From Prorocentrum cordatum (Eukaryota > Sar > Dinophyceae > Prorocentrales > Prorocentraceae), in the NCBI GenBank assembly GCA_963575745.1, contig CAUYUJ010000181.1:601635-665634 (forward strand): a stretch of 64,000 nt of DNA, read 5' to 3'. Positions 42,241 to 52,153 of the stretch are shown here, piece after piece. A program made the position numbers and the translations under genes. The notes under the pieces were generated by a model. It was not told where the DNA came from. It did no database searches and saw only the letters and a program-made list of their open reading frames with translations. Every line of letters starts with the position of its first letter. Position 1 is the stretch's first letter.

Positions 42241-42399
42241 GGAGACACTGGCCCGAACTTGTTGTTGAGTGTTTCTTCTTGTTGGAGAACCGAATATTTA
42301 CCCTTCAGGGTCAGCAGAGCTCCAGCAAACGCGGGCTTGCCCCACGGGGCCGGAGGTGTTGGCACTGAGTCGGCGGTGTCAGGGGCTTCCATGGGGCCG

Positions 42400-42905
42400 T
42401 TGCACCCCTTCGTGGCGCCCTCGCAGCCTTTCGTGGCCACGTTGCAGCCCTTCGTGGCCCCCTCGCTGCCCTTTCGTGGCCCCGTTGCAGCCCTTCGTGA
42501 CCCCCTCGCTGCCCTTCGTGGCCCCGTTGCAGCCCGTTCGTGGCCCCCTCGCTGCCCTTCGCGGCCCCGTTGCAGCCTTTCGTGGTCCCCTCGCTGCCCT
42601 TCGTGGCCCCGTTGCAACCCGTCGTGGCCCCCTCGCAGCCCTCCGTGGCCCCGTTGCAACCCTTCGTGGCCCTCTCACTGCCCTTCGTGGCACCGTTGCA
42701 GCCCTTCCCGGCCCCCTCGCTGCCCTTCGTGGCCCCGTTGCAGCCCTTCCAGGCCCCCTCGCTGCCCTTCGTGGCCCCGTTGCACCCCTTCGTGGCCCCC
42801 TCGCTGCCCTTCGTGGCTCCGTTGCAGCGTTTCGTACCCCCCTCGCTACCCTTCGTGACCCCCTTCCAGCCCTTCGTGGCCTCCTCGCTGCCCTTCGTGG
42901 CCCCG
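42400..42905 (+). repeat. 42-bp minisatellite
   Basis: About twelve 42-bp units made of two related halves, GCCCTTCGTGGCCCCGTTGC and GCCCTTCGTGGCCCCCTCGC. 42 is a multiple of three, so all frames stay open. No start or domain supports a gene. Confidence 0.95.
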
Positions 42906-42947
42906 TTCCTTCTTGGCCCCATTGCTGCCCGTCCTTTCTCCCTCGTC

Positions 42948-43105
42948 TTCCTGTCTGAGGGGCTGCGCGAATGGCACATGTCAGGCAAAGAATATAGTCC
43001 CCTTAAAGGGGTACAGTCGAAGATGAAGAGGGCGGGCCACGAGGTTGTGGAACATGCATTTTGAGAGGCACGCACGCATGTAAGAGCGAACAGTCTTAGA
43101 ATTAG
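42948..43105 (+). repeat. Cluster unit F4 (3' part only)
   Basis: Has GAGGGGCTGC, AAAGGGGTACAGTCGAAGA and GAAGAGGGCGGG, ending with a GAGCGAACAGTCTTA tail. The 5' blocks are absent. Confidence 0.8.
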
Positions 43106-43189
43106 TGTTGCTGTTGGCCTCGCTCTTCTAAAGAAAAGCTGTTGTTGATCCCCCCTCCAGTGACCATTGTGCTCTGTTGAAACATGATC

Positions 43190-44040
43190 GACCCACGAAC
43201 CCGGAAAGGAATATAGAACTGTAACACATGGCAGCGTTTTCAAAGACACCTGATTGGGTGACGGGCAAATGCAATGCTGAGTGTATCGATCTTGATGTAC
43301 CCTGCCGAGGGCTGTGCTGTGCTGCGCCGTGCTGAATTGCGATGTGCCATGGCGCGACTGTGCTCTATAGCCTCGTGGATCGAGTCCTCCTTTGCATCCG
43401 AGTCCTGACCGAACTGATCTGGATCTTAAGCTCGAGCTGCCTGAACACATAGTAGCTGCCCCAGAGCTAATGGACAGGGGAACATGCCAGGAGGACGCGC
43501 CGCGAAACGTCCCAAGGGATGCGCCAGGCGACGTGCCAGGGGACGTGCCATGGGGTCGCACCGCGGGACGTGCCAAGGGGACGCGCTACGGAACGTGCCA
43601 ATGGATGTGCCACGGGATGTGTCAGGGGACGCGCCACGCGACGTGCCAGGGGGACTCGCCAAAGGACGCCCCACGGAACGTGCCAAGGAACGTGCCAAGT
43701 TGCAATGCTGAGTGTATCGACCTTGATGTACCGTGCCGAAATCAGTGCTGTGCTGCGCCGTGCTGAATTGCGATGTGCCATGGCGCGATTGTGCTCTATA
43801 GCCTCGTGGATCGAGTCCTCCTTTGCATCCGAGTCCTGACCGAACTGATCTGGATCTTAAGCTCGAGCTGCCTGAACACATAGTAGCTGCCCCAGAGCTA
43901 ATGGACAGGGGAACATGCCAGGAGGACGCGACGCAGAACGTCTCAAGGGACGCGCCAAGCGACGTGCCAAGGGACGTGCCATGGGGACGCACCGCGGGAC
44001 GTGCCAAGGGGACGCGCTACGGAACGTGCTGGGGACAAGC
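43190..44040 (+). repeat. 431-bp tandem duplication with ACGTGCCA minisatellite
   Basis: Two copies starting GCAATGCTGAGTGTATCGA (43271 and 43702). Over about 220 bp they are nearly identical, then both enter irregular GGGACGTGCCA repeats (43480-43700; 43905-44035). The first is preceded by the CCCACGAACCCGGAAA block shared with 36880. Confidence 0.93.
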
Positions 44041-44690
44041 GTTTCGCTCGAGACATCCTGTCAAAATCATCTGAATTCCTACGCGCGGGACGCTGCACGC
44101 GCGAGACATCCTCGGAATTCCTGCGAGCGGGACGTGATAACAAGCATTTCGCCTGAGACATCCTTTGAATTCTGGCCCCCCACAAGGCCACCGCTCGAGA
44201 CATCCTCCAATTTTGCAAAACCAGCGTTTCGCTCGAGACATCCTCTACAAATTATGAAAAACAAGCGTTTCGCTCGAGACATCCTGTCAAAATCCAAAGA
44301 AATCGAAATACCCGAGCGCGGGACGCGGCACGCGCAAGACATCCTCAGAATTCCTGCGCGAGGGGCGCTTTTCCGTGTCGCGGTCGGCTCTGCAAAACCA
44401 GCGTGTCGCTCGAGACATCCTCAACAAATTCTGAAACCAAGCGTTTCGCTCGAGACATCCCCAACTCTGCAAAACCAGCGTCTCGCTCGAGACATCCTCA
44501 ACAAATTCTGAAAAACAAGCGTTTCGCTAGGGACATCCTCAAATTTTAATTCGCCGGCCCTCTTCCCACTTGTTATTTATCGCAAAAGAAATTCGCCAGC
44601 CCTCTTCCCGTCAAACCCGGGGGGAAACCATCTAAAAGATAAAAGAGAACCCTGGGCTTATGCCCTTTCCGGGAAAAGGTGCTCTTCCCG
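44040..44690 (+). repeat. CGCTCGAGACATCCTC repeat cluster
   Basis: About ten occurrences of GCGTTTCGCTCGAGACATCC or a close variant, spaced 40-65 bp, with A-rich spacers, ending in the AGAACCCTGGGC block shared with 37.9 kb. Confidence 0.9.
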
Positions 44691-44809
44691 GTGCTCGCAC
44701 CCTGTTTTTACGAAGGCAAGTGAGATGTCACCTAAGCGGCCCCATGGCCCCCGAGTTCCTAAAAAAACTCGCGCGGGTCGCGCTCTCGCGTGAGACATCC
44801 TCCGATTTA

Positions 44810-45245
44810 CTCAGACGCCACGCCCTCGACACTTAGGAATCACGCTTTCGCCATGGCTTTTCTCATGACTTACTTGGAAATCGCGCTGTCGGTCGAAACT
44901 TCGTCGCGATTCATGCAGGATGCACTCTTCAGCAACCCGCCTGCTCGACCTGGCCGTCTGGGCCTTCCTTACCGACCTGCCCGTCAGGTTCTACCCGTCC
45001 GATCTGCTTATCTGGTTTTGCCAGATGCTTTCTGCTCCTAGACCCACTTTTGCTACTCCCTCTCGTGCTCCATCCATCCTCCTCCGTCCTCTCTTTTCCT
45101 GCCTCAGGGGCTGCACGGAATGCACGCTGCAGGTTAAAAAGATATACCCCCTAAGGGGGTAAGATCAGGGGGCGGGTATCGAGGGTTGGGGATACACGTG
45201 TTGAGTGGCACGCGAGCAGATAAGAGCGAACAGTATTACAATAAT
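44810..45245 (+). repeat. Cluster unit F5
   Basis: Same blocks as F1 (CGCCCTCGACACTTAGGAAT, TCGCGATTCATGCAGGA, GCGGGTATCGAGGGTT, GAGCGAACAGTATTA). Confidence 0.88.
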
Positions 45246-45479
45246 TGCTGTTGTTGACTTCTCCTTCCTAAAGAAAACTGTTTCTGATCCCCCCTCCAGT
45301 GACCGCTGTGTTCTGTTTTACAAAATGTTATTCCCGGTGCTCGCACCCTGTTTTTTAAAAGGGCAAGTGAGGTGACACCTAAACGGCCCCCTGGCCCCCG
45401 AGTTACGGAAATAACGCGCGCGGGACTTCCTTACAATGTACGCAGAAATCGCGCTCTAGCGTGAGACTTCCTCGCAATT

Positions 45480-45840
45480 TACTCAGACGCCGCGCCCTCG
45501 ACACTCAGGAATCACGCTTTCGCTTTGGCTTTTCTCATGATTTACTTGGGAATCGCGCTGTCGTGGGTCTACCCGCCCGATCTGACCATCTGGTTCTGCC
45601 ACGTGCTTTCTGCTCCTGGCCCCCCTCCTGCTACTCCCTCTCGTGCTCCATCCTCCTCCCTCCCCCTTGTCCCTTCCTTCCATCCGTCCTCTCTTCCCCT
45701 GCCTCAGGGGCTGCACGAAATACACGCTGCAGGTAAGAAATATAGAACTCACCCCCAAGGGGTGCGATCGAAGACGAAGAGGGCGGGTATCGCCGGTTGG
45801 GGACACGCGTAGCAGATAAGAGCGAACGAGATTAAACTGA
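45480..45840 (+). repeat. Cluster unit F6
   Basis: Same blocks as F1 but with a deletion of the TTCATGCAGGA part. Followed by TTG repeats (45840-45950). Confidence 0.85.
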
Positions 45841-45949
45841 TTGGTGTTGCTATTGTGGTTGCAACTGCTGTTGTGGTTGAATTGTTGTTGCGGTTGTTGT
45901 TGTGGTTGCTCTTCTTGCTGTTGTTGCTGCCGCTGTTGTCGTCGCCCCA

Positions 45950-46390
45950 CTCGCGACCCGGCCCGCGACCCACCCCGCCGGGTGGCCCCAGACAGTCTCC
46001 GCTGCAGGCAGCCCCGGACAGCCTCTGGCGCCGCCCCCCTGAGGAGCTCCGCGCGTCCAGGGCGGGGGCGCGAACGCCGCCCCGGACTGTCCCGGGGGGG
46101 CCCGTGGAGGCCAGCCGGGACCACCGCGGGGGGCAGCCCAAAGGCTGACCGGACAGAGCACCTGCACACACGCCGCAACCTCTTGAGGGAACGCGATGCA
46201 CCGTCGCCAGCCTCAGACAATTCGGTCAGGGGGGGTCTCGGAAAGCGAAGGGCCCCTCCGTCCTGAACAAAACCTGCAGTGGGTTCCTCAGAAAGCGGGG
46301 ACCGCCCCCCTCCCCCCCTGCCTACCTACCCCCGCCCCCCAAGAACTGGGAGGTCCGGACACCCTCCCCCGCGCAAGGGGAGGTGGGAAG
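45950..46390. other. GC-rich DNA, no gene chosen
   Basis: Open in several frames. Begins with CGCGACCC blocks like those after F2. No domain seen. Confidence 0.35.
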
Positions 46391-46399
46391 AAATGAACC

Positions 46400-46539
46400 T
46401 CCCGCCCGTCGCCGCCGCCGCCGTCGCCGTCGTCGCTGTCGTCGTTGTCGCAGGCGCCATCGCCGTCGACTTGGCCGTCGCCGTCGCCATCGCCGTCGCC
46501 GTCAACGTCGCCGTCGCCGCCACCGCCGTCGTCGTCGCA

Positions 46540-46637
<98 letters not shown>

Positions 46638-46960
46638 TGCCGTCGTCGTCGTCGTTGTCGTCGTAGTCGTTGTCGTCGTCGCCGCCACGGGCCAGAACAG
46701 ACCAGAATCCAAAGTAGGTCACGTCCACCACGGGCCAGATTCAGACCAATTAGGTCACGTCCACCACCGCCACCGTCGCCGACTCCGCCGTCGCCGTCGT
46801 CGTCGTCGTCGCCGTCGTCGTTGTCGTGGTGGTCGTGGTCGTGGTGGTGGTGGTGGTGGTGGTGGTGGTGGTGGTGGTGGTGGTGGTGGTGGTGGTCGGG
46901 GTCGTGGTCGTGGTCATGGAGGTCGTGGTCGTCGTCGTCGTCGTCGTCGTCGCCTTGAGG
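46400..46960. repeat. GTC and GTG trinucleotide repeats
   Basis: (GTC)n at 46400-46685. A short unique part holds two AGGTCACGTCCACCAC blocks (46715, 46751). Then GTC and (GTG)n run to 46955. Confidence 0.96.
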
Positions 46961-47170
46961 GGGGGGGGGTGTCCTGGACCCCCCCGATTTGTTTTTGCTT
47001 TTGGGGGGTCGGGACCCCACCCCTGTTTTGTTGTGGGGGTGGAGTTGGGAGGGGTTGAAAACCCCCCTGCCACTAGTGTCAGAAAGCATTCGTTCTAAAC
47101 TTCCTCTAGTCTGGGCGGGTTTCTTGGGTCGGCGCTGGGCATTCCTCCCTTGCGCGCATATTGCGCCCAG
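46960..47170. other. No gene recognised
   Basis: G-rich runs and mixed sequence between the GTG repeat and the LINE 3' end. Confidence 0.4.
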
Positions 47171-47174
47171 GGGA

Positions 47175-47343
47175 AGGAAGGAAGGAAGGAAGGAAGTCCC
47201 GTCTAAGGCCCGGGGCGGGCGGGACGCCTCAGAAGAACATGTCCATCTCACCAGTGAATGTCAGTAGCCCAAGCAACATAATCCTCAGCTCTGCGATGCC
47301 ACTCTTGTGGTTCTGTCGCAGTTGTTTGCCAGCTGCCCAGGCC
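47175..47343 (-). other. LINE 3' UTR, terminal hairpin and CTTC tail
   Basis: Minus strand after the stop: about 130 nt, then GTCCCG...CGGGAC (about 47193-47224) as a terminal stem-loop, followed by four to five CTTC units (47175-47196). A hairpin plus short tandem tail is typical of LINEs whose reverse transcriptase recognises its own 3' end. Confidence 0.65.
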
Positions 47344-50055
47344 CTAAGCCTTGCAGAATCTCCGCAGAGAGTCTTCGAACCGCATCCAAGGTCGCGACGA
47401 CGGGCGTGTGAGGCGTGACGATCCCAGCTCGGACACGGCGGCCTGCCATTCTGAGTCTCTCCAGATGGTGACCTTCCTCACCCAAGACGAATAGCTGGAT
47501 GTAGCGACTCTGGACGCCCATTTCCACTTCCGTCGGAAGTGTTCCGGTGCCCACTCTTTGAGGCCAGCGCTGCCTGCGTGCTCCCGCGCCTTGTGAGTGG
47601 CACGTTGGACCCAGTCCACCCATTGCTCGCCTTCCTGGCGCCCGGAACCAACGATGCGCCGGAGCATGGCGCTCTGCGTGGCTTTGAGTCTCCGCAATTC
47701 CTCTGCTCGCGGTGTCCACGACTCAGCAGCCCACAGCACGGTCTCTGTCACCGTGGCGTCAAACAGCTTCAAGCGCTTCCTCAAAGAATACGATTTGTTC
47801 AACAACAAGCGTTTCAGATTCCAGAATTTCCTCCATCCGGCCACGACCCGGTTCTCGATCTCGGCCCCGGTGACGTCCTCAAGGGAGACGACGGTTCCAA
47901 GTAATTCCAGATGCTCTCCCTCCGTCAGAACATCGATGCAGAAATTGTCAGCTAAAGACACCTGGCCCCTGCGCTGGGAGTTGGGCCGGTTCGTCTGCAC
48001 CTTACACTTGCTCGGGTGCAGGGACAGCCCCCTCCTCGCCAGAGCATCCCTTAGCGTCAGAATCATCCGCTTGATAGAAAGCCAGCTTCGCGCAATCAGG
48101 GCCTGATCATCCGCGAATACCACGTGGGTAAGGCGATGGCCCCTGAAGTCCTGTCCAACATTGGTGCCGTAACCTCGTTTTCTCCAGACTACACTCACCT
48201 CGCGCAACACTCCGTCAAGAACAAAGTTGAACAACACCGGCGATAAAGGGTCGCCTTGCTTCACGCCTCTCTGCACCACGAAACGCCGGCTCTCGGCGCC
48301 GTCCCAAAGCGAGACATATCCTTTGACGCCGTGGTACAAATGCCGCAAGGCATTCACAGCAGACGGGGCGATATCGTTGCTCACCAAAGCGTCGGACAGC
48401 GCAGCGTGGTGGACTTTGTCAAATGCTTTTTCCACGTCCAACGTGGCAATCCACAATTCTTCGCCCCACTCCAGCGACTTTTCGATAACCGTTCGAATAA
48501 TACGAACTGCATCCGAGCATCCTCTCCCCGGTCTGAAACCGAACTGCTCTTCAGACAGCTTGGAGTCGATGTCCGAGGCAACCCGGAGGTACAGCACGGT
48601 ACTGAACAGCTTGGCCATCACAGGAATCAAGGCTATCGGTCTGTAGTTCTTTGGGAGGGACGGATCACCCTTCTTGAACAGGACCCGGAATTTCGTAGCC
48701 TTCCATTCCTCTGGCGGCGCCAAACTCCCTTGAACCATCTGCGTAAAGAACTCTGCGATTACTTGCAGTAGCCTCGAATGCTCTGTTTTCAACATTTCTG
48801 CCACCAGCCCGTCGTCAGCCCCCGTTTTACCATTCTTTAACTTGCGAACCGCCTTCAGCAATTCCGCTTCCGTGACACCGTCGTTGTACTCGTTGGTCTG
48901 AGGCGCGAGCTCGCCCCCCCTCTCCTCGTGGTACAAGTCCTCATAGAACTGAGCGAACACTTCGCAGATCGACGCCGGGTCTTTCTGGGCAACGCCGTCC
49001 TTATCTTTGACGAGCAAGGTCCGGTCTATGCCTTTGTGTCTCTGCTGTGCCCGGCGCAGCGCCTGAAGACCAGCGCCCTTGACCACTAATGCTTCCAATT
49101 CCATGTCTTGTTTTTCTCTTCGTTGTCGACGCACTGCCCTCCAGAGCTGTTTGGAGAGAGCGCGCCGCCTGTCCGGGTCCGCCTCATCCCGGCGCTCGTC
49201 GAAGAGTCTCTGGACTCCCGGGTTGTGCTTGAGGCGGCCGTCGGCTGGCTTGTCTTCGCCAGTGCGCGAAGCGACCAACACCACCTTGTCAGTCGGATCC
49301 TCCTTGGGGTCATGGTCTTTGAGAATGCGGTCAAGGCCGTCATGGAATGCTTCAGGTTCGCCATTTTGTGCGGCAGATGGCTTCCATCCCACCTTCAATC
49401 GGGGACCTCGTTTCCTTGTAGGCCTTCCTGCGAGAGCAAAGTCTGCCGTGAAAGCTCGATGGTCAGATTGTCCTTCCACAAAAGTAACAACATCCCAATC
49501 GCGAAAAGTTCCGGCTGCGATTTCGTCAATAAGTACATAATCGATTTGTCTCCTCTCCCCGGTGCTCCACAAACGGTGCGTCCACTTATCGCTCTCCGCT
49601 TTCGGGGAGAAAGTGGTGACAGCTGCAAGCTTGGTTCCGTGCAGCCACTCGGCCAGCAACCCTCCTCTACGGCATCTGCGGCCAAAGCCATGCTCCCCGA
49701 TGAAATCTGGCGAATCCGTGCAAGTTTGAGCCCCCAGAACTGCGTTCGCATCAATCCCAAGAATGTTCGTAAGCCCTTTTGTGCGCCCTTCCTGAACCAC
49801 ATCAGCCAGAGACACAAGAAGATCATCGTATTCCTCCTCCGGCCCATCTCTGTGAGGAAAATGAGCTGTCACCAATCTGAGTTTGGAGCGGCCCGTGTCC
49901 AGCGCAGGCACAAGAAAATCCGTGCGGACCTCAGAAAGCGCATGCTCATGCTGCCTTCTGTTCCTCGAGAGGAGGCGGACTGAGGAGGACGAAGACTGCG
50001 TTAACAGCGAGGACGAGCACAAGGAGGGGATGGGTCGGTCGGTCGGACAAGGCAT
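47344..50055 (-). CDS. LINE-type retrotransposon polyprotein (partial endonuclease + reverse transcriptase)
   Basis: A 903-codon uninterrupted minus-strand frame. Residues ~50-210 hold the second half of an endonuclease/exonuclease/phosphatase domain: LVTAHFPHRD, LGIDANAVLG (~99), RQIDYVLID and the catalytic SDHR (197-200). The domain's first catalytic motif is missing, so the element is probably 5'-truncated and the first ~40 residues are flanking DNA. The reverse transcriptase spans ~455-690: NYRPIALIPVMAKLF, EEQFGFRPGRGCSDAV, catalytic Asp in ATLDVEKAFDKVHH (~540), GVKQGDPLSPVLFNF (~597-611) and FADD (647-650). The C-terminal part (LLGTVVSLEDV, LKATQSAMLRRIVG) matches the non-LTR type. No stops or frameshifts, so insertion is probably recent. 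It would act in nick-primed reverse transcription of its own RNA and perhaps of short elements. No RNase H or zinc knuckle is obvious. Confidence 0.95.
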   Translation of the reverse strand: MPCPTDRPIPSLCSSSLLTQSSSSSVRLLSRNRRQHEHALSEVRTDFLVPALDTGRSKLRLVTAHFPHRDGPEEEYDDLLVSLADVVQEGRTKGLTNILGIDANAVLGAQTCTDSPDFIGEHGFGRRCRRGGLLAEWLHGTKLAAVTTFSPKAESDKWTHRLWSTGERRQIDYVLIDEIAAGTFRDWDVVTFVEGQSDHRAFTADFALAGRPTRKRGPRLKVGWKPSAAQNGEPEAFHDGLDRILKDHDPKEDPTDKVVLVASRTGEDKPADGRLKHNPGVQRLFDERRDEADPDRRRALSKQLWRAVRRQRREKQDMELEALVVKGAGLQALRRAQQRHKGIDRTLLVKDKDGVAQKDPASICEVFAQFYEDLYHEERGGELAPQTNEYNDGVTEAELLKAVRKLKNGKTGADDGLVAEMLKTEHSRLLQVIAEFFTQMVQGSLAPPEEWKATKFRVLFKKGDPSLPKNYRPIALIPVMAKLFSTVLYLRVASDIDSKLSEEQFGFRPGRGCSDAVRIIRTVIEKSLEWGEELWIATLDVEKAFDKVHHAALSDALVSNDIAPSAVNALRHLYHGVKGYVSLWDGAESRRFVVQRGVKQGDPLSPVLFNFVLDGVLREVSVVWRKRGYGTNVGQDFRGHRLTHVVFADDQALIARSWLSIKRMILTLRDALARRGLSLHPSKCKVQTNRPNSQRRGQVSLADNFCIDVLTEGEHLELLGTVVSLEDVTGAEIENRVVAGWRKFWNLKRLLLNKSYSLRKRLKLFDATVTETVLWAAESWTPRAEELRRLKATQSAMLRRIVGSGRQEGEQWVDWVQRATHKAREHAGSAGLKEWAPEHFRRKWKWASRVATSSYSSWVRKVTIWRDSEWQAAVSELGSSRLTRPSSRPWMRFEDSLRRFCKA

Positions 50056-51185
50056 TAGCGCGGTTGCTGTGCCTTCGCAGGTGACGCAAACCCTGTGCGT
50101 GAAGGGGGGAGCTCTTGTTCAGTTTTCCCGCCGCCCTCCCCAACGGAGGGAGGCCAGGCTTGAGCTCCCAGGCAGCCCAACGCATCGAAACAAGAGAGCG
50201 GCGGAATGCGCCAAGGGCAAAGAACGATCACTGCCCAGCTCAGGAACTTCAGTACGGAAGACAGTGGAAATAAGCCAGCAAGCCAACCAGGAGGAGGAGG
50301 GAGGGAGGACCCGGGAAGAAGTGCAGAACGACGTGAAAAAGTGCAACACCATGAGGAATGTATGCTCAGGGTCATGATGCGCAGGTGTGGAGGACAACCG
50401 CCCTACACCAACAAGCACGAGGAGTGTCATGGGACACCTCCGGGGAAGCGCGAACGCATTAGGCCACAACTCGCGGATAGGCTGGTAAAAAAAAATATAC
50501 ACGCCGGTCGGAAGACGTAGGTAAAAAACATGAAGTCGGAAGGCGGATCAAGTAGATTGGGTTCAGGACCTCCCAGAAAATAGAAAACCACAGAAAAAAA
50601 CGTATCGGCTCTTGAAGTAGGAAGGCGCTTGAAGTAGATTGGTATATGGGAAGCCAGAAATACCTACTTTCAACGACCAGCGTGTAACCACCTGCGCGAA
50701 CAACGACCCAGACAGGTATAACGGGCACGGAGCGTCGGATACCTGAGCAATGCCACTGAACGGTACAAGCTGGAGAGAGCTATGACACAAACACCTCTAT
50801 CCAAACGAGCGCTGGGTGGAGAAAGAGAGGAAAGATACATCCGGCTGAATCCAACATTGTTGAAGGGGCCCTGGGACACACAAATAAATACACACAAATA
50901 AAAAGATTGCCCATATTTTTCCATATTTTCTGGGTTTCTGTCTCCCCCCCCACTTCCCATATTTTCCCATATTTTCCTGGGAGTGGACGATTAACTGTGT
51001 CTGTGTGTTTCTTTCCCTCCTGACTTGTTGAAGATCGCCAACCACGGAGCTATGAGTCACACAACTGCGCTGGAAGTGGTCCGTCACCATGCTTTGGCCG
51101 CGAGGCCGTGCAACACAGCCTCCCGTGGCATCGTCGAACCCAGGCCAGGCGATGAAACAGTCGGACATTGTGCAGAGATCGCCAG
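50056..51185. other. Mixed DNA, no gene recognised
   Basis: Holds repeats of GAAGGCGCTTGAAGTAGATT (about 50540, partial, and 50617), also seen near 59025, and of CCCATATTTTCC (50910-50982). No convincing coding block. Confidence 0.4.
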
Positions 51186-51189
51186 TGGT

Positions 51190-51358
51190 GCACCCTGCGA
51201 AATGCTTAAGAAATCATGGGTTAAGAAATTCATAGTCTCAGAACTTGAGTAAAAACCCAAAATTTCCATTCAAATCTTAGGATTTACATTGAAAAGTTAA
51301 GAATAATCGAGACTCTGGACGAAAACTTAAGTTTTCTTAAGCATCGCCTAAGGTGTAC
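51190..51358. mobile_element. AT-rich foldback element D, copy 2
   Basis: Starts CACCCTGCGAAATGCTTAAG, ends CTTAAGCATCGCCTAAGGTG, about 90% identical to 34035-34202. Confidence 0.88.
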
Positions 51359-51359
51359 A

Positions 51360-51860
51360 AGCTTTCGTGCCTTCCCAGTTTTCAAGGTAGAAAGGTGCAT
51401 GCTTGACGTGATCCTGTGAAGGCCTCTGGTCCTTGTTCGCCAGGTCCGAAGGACAGGGTGGTCTCAGCAGCAGAAGGACCGGCACACCAAAGCAAGCATC
51501 GATAGCGGATGGGCTGGCAAGTCCAGATCGGCATTGGTAACGGATGGGCCGGCACGCCCAAACAGTACCAAGACAAACTTCCGAACCAACATGCCAAGTG
51601 TAAGTCTTGACCAACCCAGGGACAGGCATGATGTCGTGCCGCACGGACTGGCTGGAATCGTGATGCTCTCCTCGCGCGGGCCGTCTCCTGGTTGGCCGCG
51701 ATGCACCAAAAATGCACCACACAACGCAAAAAGTGCACCAAAAGTGCATTAAATATAAGAACGGAATTCAATGAAACATAAGCCTATATGTAAGCTTACC
51801 TTTAAGCCTAAACTTAGGCTTAAGAGTAGGGAAAAAACTTAAATCTTAAAAACAAGTCGA
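51360..51860. other. No gene recognised
   Basis: Contains a run of AAGCCTA(A/T) and TAAGCTTA blocks at 51775-51830. The minus strand of 51860-51960 belongs to the gene described next. Confidence 0.4.
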
Positions 51861-51879
51861 AAAGAGAGTTAGAGAGGGG

Positions 51880-51969
51880 CGAGGGCCGGCGGTGCAGGTC
51901 CGAGAGGGGGGGGGGAGCAGCAGGTAGAGCGCGGGCTTCGTCGAGGGCGTGCGCCACATCCTGCTCGAT
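51880..51969 (-). CDS. Exon 3 of an unrecognised gene
   Basis: The minus frame reads EQDVAHALDEARALPAAPPP then LSDLHRRPSPLSNS, and stops at a TAA near 51854. It joins exon 2 in frame when the foldback element is removed with one target copy. The stop could also lie beyond an unseen intron. Confidence 0.5.
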
Positions 51970-52144
51970 TTAACGGGCGAAGAACGGTAGAATATCAACT
52001 TTTTTGCTGTCGGGGGCGCCTGTCCCAGGGCGGCTGGAAAGTTTATACCCTTACGGTGGCACCGTAGGGGTATAATCTTTCCAGCCGCCCAGGGACAGGC
52101 GCCCCCGACAGCGAAAAAGTGTATCTTTCACCGTTCTTCGCCCG
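51970..52144. mobile_element. Foldback element G inside a coding block
   Basis: A 175-bp near-perfect palindrome with arms of about 84 bp (outer CGGGCGAAGAACGGT, inner GGGGGCGCCTGTCCC, GGCTGGAAAG, TATACCCTTACGGTG). Flanked by CTGCTCGAT (51961-51969) and CTGATCGAT (52145-52153), a 9-bp duplication with one difference. Minus-strand coding is ADAPIDQ on one side and EQDVAHAL on the other. Excision of element plus one copy gives ADAPI(D/E)QDVAHAL in frame. Exact GT-AG sites are not present, but GC or GA donors are possible. Confidence 0.85.
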
Positions 52145-52153
52145 CTGATCGAT

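Noticed and set aside
46400-46690. Asp- or Val-rich protein over the GTC repeat
   Set aside because: Pure trinucleotide repeat. Every frame is a homopolymer and both strands are open.
47539-49983. Plus-strand frames of 120-290 codons over the LINE
   Set aside because: They are antisense shadows of the reverse transcriptase frame, with no domain of their own.
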